Shown: piece by piece, positions 1 to 20,936 of the stretch | Layout: each line of letters starts with the position of its first letter | How positions within the stretch are numbered: the stretch's first letter is position 1 | Assembly: GCA_037954325.1 (NCBI GenBank) | Contig: JBBMNZ010000017.1 | Location: 11,710,001-11,774,000 of the forward strand | Reading direction: 5' to 3' | DNA from: Fistularia commersonii | Taxonomy: Eukaryota > Chordata > Actinopteri > Syngnathiformes > Fistulariidae | Length of the DNA stretch: 64,000 bases | Position numbers and translations under genes: made by a program | Notes under the pieces: model-generated | Seen by the model: the letters and a program-made list of their open reading frames with translations, nothing else | Database searches by the model: none | What the model was told of the DNA's origin: nothing

Positions 1-370
1 AATATTTTAAAAATATTTCCGGCCGATTAAAATGAAAAACTTCGATGTTAATAGTGGATGGATAATAAAGTTTCTCGGGCCGCGCGCCCCTCTCCTCCCT
101 TCTCTTCTCCTCTCCCTCCGCCGCGGGGCTGAATGAAACTTTTCATTTCGCCACCGGAGCTCTTTTCTGTCGGCGGTCTTGCGGGGGAACCGGGCTCCCC
201 GCCGTGGCTTTGTGCGCCGGGGGTCCCTTAACGAGCCACGGCCGATAACGAGGCGGCGGCACCAGGAGTCCCGGCGGAACACAAAGGGCGGCGGGCTTTT
301 ACCGCGCGAGTCGCCGCTCCCGCCCTTTGTCTCCATTCACTGCCGGGAAGCGCTGAGCCTATAGCCGGTA

Positions 371-381
371 TGTGTGTGTGT

Positions 382-419
<38 letters not shown>
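371..419. repeat. (TG)n microsatellite
   Basis: Almost pure TG dinucleotide tract of about 49 bp with one interruption, directly downstream of the GC-rich segment. Confidence 0.95.
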
Positions 420-420
<1 letters not shown>

Positions 421-1198
421 CATTATGCAGGGTTTTAAAAAGCTTCAGAGACTCTTTGAAGCCTTTTTTGTGTGATATTTTAAAAAACAAGGCTTTGTGA
501 GTTTGGGTGCATTTTTTTTCCCCCCGCTCGTGATGTCATATGGGTGAATGGACTCTGCCACCGCTCACCTGAACACAAAACCCAAAGTACGCAGGCCGAT
601 CTTTCTGAAAATCTATTTTGTCTGACGTAAGTGTCCACCACCCGGGAAACAGGCCTGCAGATTCGTCTCGTCGGGAGAGGGCAAGTAAACGCAGCAAATG
701 CGCCAAAATCACATTCGGCATAGTTCTGCCAAACTTTAAAAGCAAACAAAAATAAGCAAGCAAGCTCTCTTTTATAACCATCATATGAAGTCTGTTGGCC
801 TGAAAGCAGTCAGGGTTTCTTTAAGGCGCCTAGTTGCAGGCTTAGCCCCCCAGCTCTGCCAATCAGAGGTGTGGCTGGGGGTCAAAGGTCAAGGTTAGGG
901 TCAGAGTTTCCCTCGGGCTCAGGGTTGAGTCTTAGCGCCTGAAACTGTGTCTTGTCTTTCTCAAGGAAATATCCAAAAGCGTTCCCCTCCCGGGATATTC
1001 TACTAGAAGTTGTAGAAGCATCTTAACTGTTGCCAAAACAGAAAACACGCAGATAGAGCTGAAAGTTAAGTTCAAAAATGACTAAAAAGCTGAACAACAA
1101 GGGGAAGAACACCAGTTTGCTATGCCACAGCCGAGTTCAGTGTCAAATAAAACTTTGAACAGCTAAAACTTTGATCAGTTATAAATGATAACTAATTT

Positions 1199-1242
1199 TT
1201 GTAAGTGGCTTTGGATAAAAGCGTCTGCTAATTGTAACTATA
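1199..1242 (+). repeat. V-SINE / L2-type 3' tail fragment
   Basis: The segment carries the widespread fish retroposon tail GTAAGTGGCTTTGGATAAAA followed by GCGTCTGCTAA and short tandem tails. This conserved tail is shared by V-SINEs and L2-clade LINEs of fish. The body upstream is too diverged to delimit. Confidence 0.7.
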
Positions 1243-1772
1243 AATAACTATAACCTGTAAATACACTCCCGTTGGTATCAGTGTCTAAATAGAGTAAATC
1301 AAAGCTGGGAGATTCACAGGTACAGCCCGTGCCACAATCTGGCACTATCTATCCGAGGAAAACATTTATTTTCTCAATTTTCATGCCTCACTTTATTTCG
1401 AGTTATTTTACCAAATAGTCGATTTTTGTTTTTTTAAACACGTCTTCGTATTTCATTAATTTCCATTGTTACAATTAAAATAGCAGCAACGTAAAAAATA
1501 GAGCTGTCAAATATCAGAACAAAAAAAAAAAAACAACAACATAGAGGAGTGAGGAGAGACCTCTTGAAACATACCATCTGGATTTCCAGGTGGTCCTTGA
1601 GAAGATTCCAAGCAGGAACTTAAATTAAGATGCACAAGCGTGCATCGGACCGGAGCCTCGTCCAATGAGAGCCGATCAAATTCTCAAACACACAGACGTG
1701 GAATTGATTAATCCAAACTGAAAAAGAGTCACAAACATGAGAGATGTCTCGAATTAACAATTGCTGGTTAAA

Positions 1773-1780
1773 TGTGTGTG

Positions 1781-1813
<33 letters not shown>
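1773..1813. repeat. (TG)n microsatellite
   Basis: TG tract with a single CG interruption, about 41 bp. Its translations give the Cys-Val and His-Thr open frames seen here, which are not genes. Confidence 0.95.
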
Positions 1814-2479
1814 CTGTTTTTGCAAATGGTGTTACATATCTGGTTACAAGGGAAAGGCGTCCTGGCCTCCAACAGGCAGCGTGTACATACGTGCGTCGAT
1901 GTGTGTGTGTATGCATATTTACATGTGTGTTAGTGTGTCTCTAGTTTTAAGGAGACAATTTTGAATGCCAAGAAAAGTTCAAGGGATTTGGTTTTCTGCG
2001 TCCTAAATAAGCGGTTCCTCTGTTTTATTGCAAATGTTGATTTCCTGTGTGTGTAAGTGCAGCATGAAAATGTAAATCCAGTCAGTCGTCAGTTCATCAA
2101 GAAAAATTAAAATCCGAAAATGCACATGAACTCTTTTTTGCTGTTCTGTTTTTTAATTTACTTATTAAGACGTTCAAAGAACATTCACCCACAAATAAGC
2201 AAGAGGTCATTTAAAAATACCAGAATAAACTATAAAACAGCAACATATTAACCACAATTCTGCAACTAAGCAATCACAAGTGAATAAGCGGGAATTAGCA
2301 GAATATTGGAAACCACTGACAATCGATGTTTTAACCGATTCAAACTGTGGAGTGTGTGAAACTTAAATAGTGTTTCCAGCATTTCCCTTTCTTTTTCCAC
2401 TGACAATTTAATTGCTTCAATTTGATATATATACATATATATATGTTCTTTAAATTGTATTTCCATTAATGTGATGTGA

Positions 2480-2480
2480 G

Positions 2481-2524
<44 letters not shown>
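2480..2524. repeat. (TG)n microsatellite
   Basis: Roughly 45 bp TG tract about 90 bp upstream of the splice acceptor of the pax6 start-codon exon. Confidence 0.95.
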
Positions 2525-2525
<1 letters not shown>

Positions 2526-2652
2526 CCAAATAGCACCCTCCTCCCTTGTGCATGCTTTTGTTTTGGGGCTGAAAAGTTTCTCAGCGACTGAAATGTGATT
2601 TGCCCCTGCAGATTATCGAGCTCAGACCAGCTGGGAGACGGGAGTCGCCTCC

Positions 2653-10456
<7,804 letters not shown>

Positions 10457-10665
10457 TGCCTCCCGGGAAAGTCGGCGAGGACCGCAGAGACACCTACAGC
10501 TTCGAATGTCACCGGCTGAAAACGGACCCGGGGAAAAAAACGACTCTTACTGGCTCCGGGAAAAGCTGCAGATTCTTGAGATGAGCGAGAGAGGAAGAGC
10601 TTGGTTGACACTTTGACACTTTCTAACAGTCGTCTCAGACCAACTCCAGAGCAAAGGAACATTCT

Positions 10666-10707
<42 letters not shown>

Positions 10708-11240
10708 GTTTTTTTTTTTTACACTGAGCTCTTACCTGAGCTTTACTCAGGAATCTAAGGCTGGACAGATACAACCGTGTGGGAAGACACATTACCTCCA
10801 TCGTCAGCTCCCAGTTCATATCCTGGTGATGTATTTGTACCAAAAACTGAGACAAAGACTGTCTAGATGAGACATAAACAACCGAACTGTCAGCCGTAAA
10901 TGAGGCCGACTGTCAGACTCCGCCTCCCGGGCTTGTCATGTGTACAGAATCTTGGAACGTGGTGATTTATTCTCTGCATTTCGCGAATCCTGTCCTGGTT
11001 TGGAGATAAATTCCGTGTGTTTTGGGTGGAAAGTCTGTCTGTTTCAAGTCCAAAGCTCTTATGTCCAAGAATGTAACCGCCTTTCTGCAGACGGGAGGAA
11101 ATACTTCTGGCTTCTAAAGCATGAAACCTATGATCGTGTTTTGGGTATAAATCTGTTTCTTATTTCAAAAATGTGATGTATTCGTCTTGGGCGGTGATCT
11201 GGGCAGGTTTCCGTAATAAAGACGTTTCAATCACGACCAG
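10457..11240 (+). other. pax6: pax6 3'UTR with polyA signal
   Basis: Sequence after the TGA at 10454-10456 runs without further coding exons to a canonical AATAAA at 11215-11220. A TG tract (10667-10704) and a T run (10708-10720) lie inside it. Assignment as 3'UTR is inferred from position and the polyA signal. Confidence 0.6.
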
Positions 11241-11550
11241 ATTGATTTGCAGGATCACCGCGCCGCAGCAGCGGAGCGTGACGACGAACATGGTGATGAC
11301 TCCGTGGAAAAAGGCCCATTCTGGATTTCGGCTCTAAATTTGTGATCGATATCTGGCACTGTCTCTGCGCCCCTATAATCGTTCAACCCGATAGCATGGT
11401 GTTTGTAAAATACTCCAAAACGATTGATTTGTACATCGAACGTGTCTGCTAGTAACATTTCTATGATAAATATTGCATTTTAGCCAGGTGTTGATGCATC
11501 AAGATGCAAATATGTCAAAAGGTCTCATTAAAAAGCAGAAATAAAATAAA

Positions 11551-11700
11551 GTGGTGCAGCGGTTAGTGCTTGTAGCTCACAGCCAGAAGGTCCCGCGGTG
11601 GGATTCGCTTTCCGCATAGAGTCTCCGTGTTCTCGGCGCGTCAGCAAAGGGTTCCTCCGGGTTCTCTGCTCCTGCTGCAGTCCATTAGAGAACCTTAACA
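11551..11700 (+). repeat. tRNA-derived SINE-like fragment
   Basis: Begins GTGGTGCAGCGGTTAGTGCT (A-box-like) and continues with AAGGTCCCGCGGTGGGATTC (diverged B box), then the CTCCGTGTTCTC and CCTCCGGGTTCTCTGCTCC segments usual for this common fish tRNA-like retroposon. Diverged and immobile. Confidence 0.65.
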
Positions 11701-11710
11701 GCCTAAAGGT

Positions 11711-11872
11711 GAGAATGAGAGGGTGAATGATTGTTCGTCTCCAGACATGTGAATGAGAGGATGAATGCTTTTATGCCTCCGTATGGCTTGTGAATGAGAG
11801 CGTGACTGGTTGTGTCTCTACATGACCTGTTGAATGAGAGCGTGAAGGCTTGTTTGTCTTTATATGTGGCCT
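11711..11872. repeat. 40-bp minisatellite, four copies
   Basis: GAATGAGAG-containing units start at 11713, 11751, 11792 and 11832, a period of about 40 bp. It directly follows the SINE fragment and resembles the expandable GTGAATGAGAG tail of that repeat family. Confidence 0.75.
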
Positions 11873-11910
11873 TTTGACGAACTGATCCAGGATGGACTCA
11901 AACTAACTAC

Positions 11911-12266
11911 ACTGCTCAAAAAAATAAAGGGAACACTTAAAAAACACATCCTAGATCTAAATGAATGAAATATTCTAATGAAATACTTTGCTCTTTACAC
12001 AGTTGAATGTGCTGACAACAAAATCACACAAAAATGATCAATGGAAATCAATTGTATCAACCCATGGAGGTCTGGATTAGGAATCACACTCAAAGTTAAA
12101 GTGTAAAAACAAAATCCAGGCTGATCCAACTTTGATGTAATGTCCTTAAAACAAGTCAAAATGAATCTGAGTTGCTTCCTGAGTGGAAACTATGATTTCA
12201 CAGAAGTGTGATTGCCTTGGAGTTACATTGTGTTGTTCAAGTGTTCCCTTTATTTTTCTGAGCAGT
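11911..12266. mobile_element. Internally deleted Tc1/mariner-like MITE
   Basis: A 356 bp element with inverted ends: the left end reads ACTGCTCAAAAAAATAAAGG and the right end, read in reverse, ACTGCTCAGAAAAATAAAGG, both continuing GAACACTT. TA-rich flanks fit a TA target. Full-length relatives in fish encode a Tc1/mariner-type transposase. Here the coding interior is gone and only the subterminal parts remain. Confidence 0.85.
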
Positions 12267-14167
12267 ATATATATACAAGAGATGGGCTGCAGGCATCTGT
12301 GCAGTATTTAATCTGAATAAAACAATTACACTTTATATTAGGCAATTACAAATATTTTGCACTATAATATTTGCACTCGTTGTTCTCGGCAAACAGCGCA
12401 TAGCGGGCGCGGAGCTTATGCGTCACCTGTTGTGATGAACCTGTAACTAAGGTAGGAATCTTGATATATTTTTTTTAAATGCTGCTTTCTTTTTCCGCGA
12501 TGCTTCTGCGGTGTCATCATTTGCTCGTTTCCTCCCGAAAAAGCTCTCCAGCGACTTTTGTTTCCTGCTCATTTTTTTATAAGGGCTAGCTTGTGGTAAC
12601 TGATGTGTGAAATAGCGCGACAGAGTGCAGCAGTAAGACCAAGGCGGAAACAGTCAAGTTTCAAAATAAGATCCGGAAGGGCTGATGAAAACACGATCAT
12701 TTGTACCGAGAAAGATTTTCTTTTTGTGATCCGCGGCCCGGTACCGGTCTAGAGAATGCAAAGGGCAAACAAGAGGTTCAGAAAATCCAGCGGCACGGAC
12801 TGAGCCTGGGTGCAAACCGGACAGGTGAGTTCGGGGGAGAACCTGGGCACGTGAGGCACGCTGAGGGCGGGAGGGTCGACACGACACGGACGTGCAAATG
12901 GCAACGACCGAGAGCCACGTGAGATGGAAAAAAACAAATCCGACGACACGATAAAGAAAAGTCCAAAATACACCAGGGCCCGAAAGTAGGAAACCCAATA
13001 GATCTAGTCCAACCGTGAGTCCTGGGTGTTTTCGTTCAGTTAATTCATTGAAAAGGCCTGACTGGAAGTGTGTGTGTGACCCGCTGTCACACAGCTGGAG
13101 CAGGAAGCCAAGAGTCGGGGTTCGGCTCCAGATCGGGGTGGAGCTCTGCGACCGGTCGACGCAATATTTATCCCCTGACGTGGAAATGCCTCTGGGCTGC
13201 AGGAAGTTGCTGGATGAGGCAGGTGGGATAAAAAGCAAGATGGCGGGTAAACCGCCGTATACGCCTGGAAAGAACCGGCCTGGATCCGTTGGTCGTCATC
13301 TCATCCACTCTCTATTCAAGCGGCGTTGGAAAAAGGGGCGTGTCGATGTTACCGGGGTCTGACGTTCCCGGGACCTAATTGGAACGTGACAAAGCTTCGA
13401 GTGTTCCCGCTTTATCCGGCCATTTCCCTCGACCCCGATAGCACTGCAGAAGGCGCTCGCTTCAGATATCTTAGGGGAAGTTAAAGAATAAATAATCGAC
13501 AAAGTCCGTTATAAAACAATCCAACGGGACACCTTGTAGAAACTCTGACGGCGCTTGGAGACGGAGATAACACACACACCGCCAGAAAGTTTTGAAAAAG
13601 ATCTTTTCATAAAACCAAGCTGCCATCGATCGAAGCCCGCGGATGCCGGATGACAGAAAGCATAGGAAACAAACAGCATCGGCCCAGTTACACACACACA
13701 CACACATACACACACACACTGCGAATTTATGAGTGAATTAAAAAAAAAAAAAAAAAAAGAAACTATTCATCCGAGCTCAGGCATTCATTCAGCCCGTCAT
13801 TTCTTTCTGTCTGCTGTCGGCCAGCGGGTGGCTGCAAAATGAGAATGGGGTCAACCTCTCCTCATTTACCTAACAAAGGAGCCGGGAGGAGAGAGGGAGG
13901 AAGAGGAGCTGATGGCTGTCAGCGAGAGAAAGAGAGAGGGGATCAAAGATAGATGACCTGAAGCTGCGCTCGCGCAACTTCCATTCCATTACATCTTACA
14001 CAATCCACATCATGTCAGCACCTATCAATTACTGTCGCCATCAAACGGCATTATGGGAATTCTAATCATCAGAGAGCATTTGGAGGGTGATCAATGATGG
14101 CGCCTCGTCTTCCATCACCGAAACAAGAGCCATGACAAGATCATTAGGAGGTTCTGGTCATAGCGGG

Positions 14168-14170
<3 letters not shown>

Positions 14171-14200
<30 letters not shown>
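14171..14200. repeat. (TG)n microsatellite
   Basis: About 30 bp pure TG tract. Confidence 0.95.
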
Positions 14201-14507
14201 TGGATGTTACGCGCCCCACCCATGCAAGAAATAAGGGCTTCCAGAGCTTTGCGTGACGTTCACCTGTCCGTCCACGGCGAAGACCTTATTAACGTTTCCT
14301 GCAGGTAGAGCTTGGATTTCATTTGTGAGGCTCGAAAAGTAAAGATTAGTGTGGATGTTTTTTTAAAGCGTGCAAAGATCAGGCCGCAGGGCTGAAAGCA
14401 CAGAGAACTCTCTGAGGAACTTCTATTCGTAGCTGAATTTTATCCATTTATGGCCCGCGTCTTATATCTAGAGCGCCTTTGGAAATTCCAGCAGTGAAAT
14501 AGCATCA

Positions 14508-15052
14508 TCCCTCCATCCCTCCATCCCTCTATCACTCTATCACTCTATCACTCCACCCATCCAATGTCCACCTATCAAGACATTCCTGCACCCATCCATT
14601 TCTCTATAACTTCATCCACTGTCCATCCATCCATCCACCCCCCCACCCATTACTGTATCCATCCATCCATCCATCCATCCATCCATCCATCCATTAATTT
14701 CTCTATACATTCATCCCCTGTCCATCCATCCATCCATCCATCCATCCATCCATCCATCCATCCATCCATCCATCCAGCCCTCTGTCTATTCATTAATCTA
14801 TCCATCCATTTCTCTACCTATCCTTATCCATCTACCTATCCATTCCTATATCCATCCATCTTTCTATTCTTCCATCATCCATCCATTCCTCTGACCATTC
14901 ATTCATCTGCCCACCCACCCATCCATCGCCTGTGTATTCATCAATCCGTCCACTTCTCTACCTTCATTCCTCTGACCATCTACCCATCCATTCCTCCATC
15001 CATTCCTCCATCCATCCATCCATCCATCCATCCATCCATCCATCCATCCAGC
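14508..15052. repeat. (CCAT)n tetranucleotide satellite
   Basis: About 545 bp of CCAT/ATCC tetramers with pure blocks near 14656-14695, 14721-14776 and 15008-15050, separated by diverged units. It yields a false 198-aa His/Pro/Ser-rich open frame. Confidence 0.95.
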
Positions 15053-15359
15053 TCATCAGTGCACCATCTCTCTGTCGGCCTTCTCCTGCAGCAGCAGCTG
15101 CATCACATTGTCACCGGAATAATTATCATTAACATTCTAATTAAAAAAAATCATCATTAACATCCCAATGAAAAAACATTTACATGGTAATCAGAGGGCC
15201 CTTTTTCGGCACGTCGGAAAGGATGCGAGGAGCGGGTGAAACCTCTCAGAGGAGGTGGAATCAGCTCAGTGTCTGATTCCCTTTGACGTCTCCGTCTCCA
15301 GCAGGAGAGACATCTGTACTCGGAGGCCCCGCAGACACCCTGCTATTGTCCCGCTGCCT

Positions 15360-15500
15360 CTGAGAGGGAATAAATAAGACACAACCACAATGACTGTCAA
15401 TTAAGAACCCATGAAAGCAATTATTCAGTTATTCATGGCTTGATATTAAACTGATTGTCGGCAAGTTCAGCTCAATTCCAATGTGACTTCTCCTCTGCCG
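15360..15500. promoter_or_regulatory. Candidate conserved non-coding element
   Basis: Complex sequence with clustered homeodomain cores (TGTCAATTAAGAACC, AGCAATTATTCAGTTATTC, TGATATTAAACTGATT), no repeats and no coding frame, 5 kb 3' of pax6. Long-range Pax6 enhancers normally lie on this side, in ELP4 introns. Conservation is untested. Confidence 0.3.
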
Positions 15501-17129
15501 ACGAACCCGCTCGGGTTCGACATCATCCAGTGCCGCGGTGGACTCGGGGGCGGAGAGGGCCACATCCCCTCTGAGAAGACGCCTTCCAACTAAAGCGACG
15601 GCCGGATATCAAAAAGAGAAGCCGCCTCGGCGTTCATCTTCCTCCTCCGCGGCCTGTCATGAAAATGTAGTGTAAATGCAGTTATGCTATGCCAGACCAC
15701 CTGAATTTCTACAAAAAAAAACAAAACGGAAACAGCAAAGGAATTTTTTTTTTTTTTTTTGACTTATCTATTTTTTTTTTATCATTTCTAAAAAACAAAA
15801 CAAAACACATTTGATGTACTACTTATTTAACTTGATTTACTTGAATTTGTTATTTGAATATAATTCTATTCATTTATTTCATTTCACCCTTTTTTTAGTT
15901 ATTTATTTTAGTTATTTATTAACTTATTTATTCATTTTATACATATTTTTTTATTTATTTTTTTTTTAATATTTGTTGGTTTGCCATTACAAGCCAGGCT
16001 GACTTCTCGGAGTCCCCCGCAACCCCGCCGTGCACTAACGTTCGAGTTCTCGTCACGTGAAAGCGAACCGGCGAAACCCGCCACGTCGTCAGACCGGGGA
16101 ACGGAGTCTCCCCTCAAGTAAATGAGACGTTTATTGGAGTGACAAACCCCCCGGGCTGGATGCGTCACGGCGTCGTAAAGGCCCTCGCTCTCGGCATTAG
16201 GAGCTCTTCTCCCGGGACAATGGAGGGATGGGCCGCCCCGCACATCAAATACAGAGGTCAAACTGATCCACGTATGAAATGAGGAGGAGGGTCGGGCCAC
16301 ACATCACACGGGGCGGGAAGAGTGGGGGGGCACACACTGGACACAATCAGAAAACACACCGCCGGCGGACTTACATCACCTTTGGCGGCTCAAGTGCTCC
16401 TTCTCCTCCGGCTTTTCTCCCATTCTTACCTCGGACCGCGGACAATCTCCTTACGCCACAATAGCGCGGAGGATCCCCTTTTTCGGGAGACGCCAATGCA
16501 ACGCAGCGGCGGCATGACAATCCCGTCCCGCCATAAAGCACAACATTCTCTGCCGCTCAGCTTCAATTAGCTGTGCTCTGATACATCTCAATAAGGCCCC
16601 TCGCTACGATTTTAACGTGGCTCAAAACATCTCAGTTCACCCTCAGTGCTCCTCAATGCACTTTCAATACTGCGTCCCGGCATCTTAGCACGGCTCAGTA
16701 CATCTGAATGCAGCCGCGGCGCATCTGATCGCAGCCTCCGAGGCCATTCAGCCGCCGCGGATTCTCTACCTGTGTGCGGCCTCCGCTCGCCGGCTGTCAC
16801 CGAGCCGCAGAAAGGAGGGAATTCCCGTCAATAGTTTTAGCCTGACTCATAATGACTGACTTCACAAACTGAATGGCGGCTGGCGCTGGAGGGCCGCGAG
16901 CGCGCCGACGGACGCCGGACGTCCTGGAGGCGGCCGACGCTGACTCGGGAAGAAATTTTATTCTAAATAACGTGTTTACCGTGCACGCACCTGTGTTTAC
17001 CGTGCACGCGGTGGGTTTGGGAGATCTCTTCGAAAACAGACGCCGGTCAAAGCCTCTCGTCAAAAGTGGATATCGGAAGGTTAATTAACCCCGTTAAGGA
17101 AATAGTTTAAAATATATTGGTTTAAATAA

Positions 17130-17410
17130 ACCGCCGCGGTCCAACGTCAAAATTAACATGTCTGAAATCAATTAATGAACTCACCAAGGTGTAAATAAAG
17201 TACATGAATACATGAGCCGACACCGACTTATTCACTTTGTCACATTAATTCGCACCTGGATAGATACACAAACGCGCACGTGCACGCGCACGCCCACGTA
17301 GAGCGACAACCAGCCACAATTACAATAAAGGTGTCATTACGGTGATAGAGGTTCATTAACAAAATGGAGAGAGGATTTGGAGAGGAACTTCAATAAAGAT
17401 TAATGCGAGT
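17130..17410. promoter_or_regulatory. Candidate conserved non-coding element
   Basis: Non-repetitive sequence with several TAAT/ATTA cores (AATCAATTAATGAACTC, CACATTAATTCGCACC, GGTTCATTAACAAAATGG) downstream of pax6. Regulatory role is inferred from composition and position only. Confidence 0.3.
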
Positions 17411-17442
17411 TCAACAAATCCTTTCCAAATTTTTTTTTTTTT

Positions 17443-17445
<3 letters not shown>

Positions 17446-17487
<42 letters not shown>
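17446..17487. repeat. (CA)n microsatellite
   Basis: About 42 bp CA tract preceded by a T run. Confidence 0.95.
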
Positions 17488-17490
<3 letters not shown>

Positions 17491-18859
17491 TATGCTGCAG
17501 CACACTAATTTGTTTGACTTTTAACCCAGATGTGGAGATTTATAACAGCAAACCCTTTGCAGTGGATTTGAGGAAAAACTTTTGTTTTGTTTTTACATTT
17601 AAAAAAAGACCATCTTCTTCCTCTCAGGTCCACTATCTTCCCATCTTCCTTCCCTCCATCCATGAACCTCCTCCCGCCTGGAGGCTCCAACGTCAGCATC
17701 CTTCTACCCTCCTCCGTCCGAACCTTCTCGCTTCATCTTCGATCCCGTCCGTCCTCCTCGCTCCAAAAGAGAAAACCTCCGCATCTTCATCTCTCCCACC
17801 CCGTGGATTGTTTCGAGTTTGTGGAAGGAGACGTTCTCCACTTTCATTTGTTCTGGGTCCGTCGTCCGCGAGACCGAAGACAGTCGACGCCTTGGAGACG
17901 GACGGACATTCGAGGAGAACCCGAGAGACTTTACTAACTTCTCATCGGGATAAAGACGTCTTGATGCTTAATTAGCACTTCAGCGCTCTTGAAGTGTCCG
18001 CCATTGTGTTGGGCCCCAGTGTGAGGGGCTCTGCTCATCGGGGCCCTTTGGGGCGGCGTAAAGAGGCTTTGGCCGCTTTGGATTCATGGAGGCCCAACAA
18101 TAAATGACTGTAGAGAGAAGAGGCGGCGGCCTGATACCGCTGTTGTGTTGTCCTGACCTGAGCTGGCTTCAGCGAGCGGGGATGTCCAGTAAGAGGCTTT
18201 GAGCGAATACAATGGACAGCTAGACACAGAGGCGATGAAGACGTCCAGCCCACCCCGGGTACTTAAAAGACTGACCCCGGACAAAAGGCTGCGGCGGGGC
18301 CTCGGATGATCAAGTGTTTCGATAAAGCCTGGGCTAACCCCGAGGGCCGGAGTGATTAGCCGCGATGACGGAGTCACTGAGGGGGAATTTGGCCGAAAGC
18401 TGCCCTAAAATCAAACACGAGAGGGAAAAATAAACCCGATCTATCGAATATCTAATCGTATCGATGCGTGTTTGATCCCGAAATTGATCGGTAAATCTGT
18501 CTGAGAAGGGTTTCAAAACAAGCTCACTTGTAGAGGAAATTGCTGGAAAACTTTGTCAGTAAAGAGAAGGAATATGACCTTAAGAACCAGTAAAGAGCTT
18601 GAAAATGTCTTTAAAAGTCACTTGAAAGGTACGAAAGGACGGAAAAAAAGAAAAAACAAATGGCATTGAATCACATAATTCTTTTAAACCTCACTTTTAA
18701 AATTAGCAATTTATCTATAACTAACAAGCTAGTGAGCTAGCTGACGTGCTAACTAGCTTACTATAGCGATAGATAGATTAAACTATGCACTTTAAGATAG
18801 TAATACATTACATTTTTAAATTGCCCCCCCAGGACAAAACACTGCAAGCTAATTCAGAG

Positions 18860-18861
<2 letters not shown>

Positions 18862-18919
<58 letters not shown>
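18862..18919. repeat. (CA)n microsatellite
   Basis: About 58 bp uninterrupted CA tract. Confidence 0.97.
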
Positions 18920-18921
<2 letters not shown>

Positions 18922-19931
18922 CAATCAGTCTCCCAGACAGCGTTTGTCATAGGTTAGCTTGTGAGTACAGTTGTTTTCCTGCTCGGCCCCCGGGGGCCCA
19001 AATCGACACACACAGGGAGCCCGAGGGGGTCGGCCATGTTTCAGCCTGCCACAAACAAACACGCTCACATGCAGGCGCACACACTCAGGCGCGTGCAAAC
19101 TCGTGCGCACACGTGCGTGCACACATACACGAGGGTTAACAATAGTGTGTATCTTTGCTGTGTACAGTATGCTGCCCTCCAGAGAGTGGACATGACAGAC
19201 ACCCAATTTTGTGGTTTCCGTAGCAACATGCATGTCATAACATTCCCTCTAGTGGCGTCTCCCGGCAATGCAGCAGCAATCGTGGAGATTCATTCACTCA
19301 TCGGGAAACGTCCACTAACTCGTCCTTTAACGAGTTGGAAGCAGCGTGTTTCACCCAGTCACTTGTTGAAATGCAAAAAAGGTGGCATTTCTTCAAATAC
19401 TGAGTAGTGTAAAGAGGAACTACCTGCAAAATGTTAGTTAAAAATGTAAATATCATTAAGAGGGAAAATATTTGCTAGAAAATAATGTTAAAAATTATTC
19501 GCAAGAATCATTCACCCTGGATTGATCTCCGGACCACATATACAGGAAAAACACATTATTTTGAATTTATCACATACTCCTCCACGTACGTCCCTGCCAT
19601 TCGCCACATCTAGTGGCCGAGCTAGAAAAAAAAAAAAAAAACATCAAAAATATTACAATTATACCTAAAAACTATAAATCTCTATATATATTAATTTACA
19701 GAGATTTAAAAAGGACCCATCTGAAACTGAAATAAATGACCAATAAACAAAACTGCCGTATAAGAATATTTTTGGGATAAAGCAGCTCAGAGCTTTAGAG
19801 GCGTCTGGAGGTGGAGGTTTCGGAGACGTCCGAAGACCTCCGACACACAATCGCACTTTCAGTCACTTTGAGTGTCAGAGTGTGTGTTTGTGTGCGTATG
19901 TGTTTATGCAAAGCTATATATGAAGAGCTCG

Positions 19932-19933
<2 letters not shown>

Positions 19934-19972
<39 letters not shown>
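19934..19972. repeat. (TG)n microsatellite
   Basis: About 39 bp TG tract. Confidence 0.97.
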
Positions 19973-19975
<3 letters not shown>

Positions 19976-20936
19976 TCAGTGCAAACACTCACTGAGCAGT
20001 GTTCAGGCGTTGTGTGAGCCGATACTCCAGGAGTAAAACAAGCGTAAACGGTGTCTTTGTGCGACTCAATTCCTGCACATTTACACAATGCGGACACACA
20101 ATAGAGCCGGGGTTCGCAGTGTGTGAGGAGATTTATAACAATAAAATGTGATTTTGGAGGGTGAGGGGAAAGAAGGGGTTTTAAAAACACAATCTGTTAC
20201 TCTTAGTTTCTAGATTGAGACCATTTACAAAAACTGCTAAGTTCCTTTCAAGAAAACTTTGTCATCCTACATTCAGTAATTCACATGTAAATACAACATT
20301 ATCTTCTATCTTAAGTGAGTATCACAAAATTTATAGGAAAGAAAAATCCAGTATATAATAATTAGTAAACTTTTGTTGGTGGCATTCTGCTTTGCAGTAA
20401 GCATTATGTGCTGTCTAAGAGGCCGCCTGTAATTCACATTCATGATATTACTTTCTCATCGGTATAAAGGAAAAGACACAATGCGCAGATTTAATTGCAA
20501 ATAAAATTGGTGATCAAATAACTGGATTTCAACCTAGACCTGATTTTACATCTCACCTAAAGCGTGATGTCGAGTACAATGTCTCTCTGACACTTGCCGC
20601 TCCTTTAGCCACACGGCTAACATTAGCTCAAGGTACATAATCGCCGGCGGCGGCGCTAGCATGCAAGGGAGCTAACCAGACCGCCGGCAGCAACTGGGGG
20701 TTTGGGGTCTTGTCCGAGGACATGCGATGCTAATGCTTGCAGCTAGTCATGTTTTTTTTTTTATATCAAGTTCACATTGATATCCCAAGGGATATACACA
20801 CTTGTTATTATTGTTGTTGTCGTTTATAATTCATCCTCATCTCAGGTTGCTGGATATTCTCACTGCTGTCTGCAAAAGTTTGGACTGCTTAGCAAAGCGA
20901 GCTAACGGTGTATTAGAAACCGCTACATCAAATATA

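Larger units (their letters stand above)
1..2611. other. Region upstream of the pax6 start-codon exon
   Basis: No coding gene is visible. A GC-rich stretch at about 80-350 has CpG-island-like composition and could be a promoter or a 5'UTR exon of pax6, but I cannot define a splice donor for it. The rest is AT-rich intron-like or intergenic DNA with three TG microsatellites and a SINE tail near 1.2 kb. Since vertebrate Pax6 genes have several non-coding 5' exons and promoters upstream of the ATG exon, these probably lie here or left of the window. This is inference from gene structure. Confidence 0.4.
12280..17440. other. Gene-free region 3' of pax6
   Basis: No exon of ELP4, IMMP1L or any other gene was recognised. 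Contents are CA/TG tracts (13691-13720, 14171-14200), the CCAT satellite, A/T runs near 15.7-15.95 kb, and long complex segments rich in TAAT/ATTA that are candidates for regulatory DNA. Open frames here lack domain similarity that I can recognise. Confidence 0.6.
17500..20930. other. Gene-free region between pax6 and dnajc24
   Basis: No gene recognised. Non-repetitive sequence at 17.95-18.5 kb is followed by two long CA/TG tracts, CTCF-like CCCTCTAGTGGCG near 19.25 kb and GCCACATCTAGTGGCC near 19.6 kb, and AT-rich DNA. Confidence 0.6.

Noticed and set aside
12654..13238. 194-aa open frame on the minus strand
   Set aside because: No recognisable domain, no splice-compatible neighbours and overlapping frames on the other strand. 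Consistent with chance in GC-moderate DNA.
14564..15160. 198-aa open frame rich in His, Pro, Ser and Ile
   Set aside because: Translation of the CCAT tetranucleotide satellite.
17403..17975. 190-aa open frame starting in a CA repeat; possibly antisense LINE
   Set aside because: The start lies in the repeat. The CTCCACATC-like words hint at an antisense RTE fragment, but the match was too weak to call.
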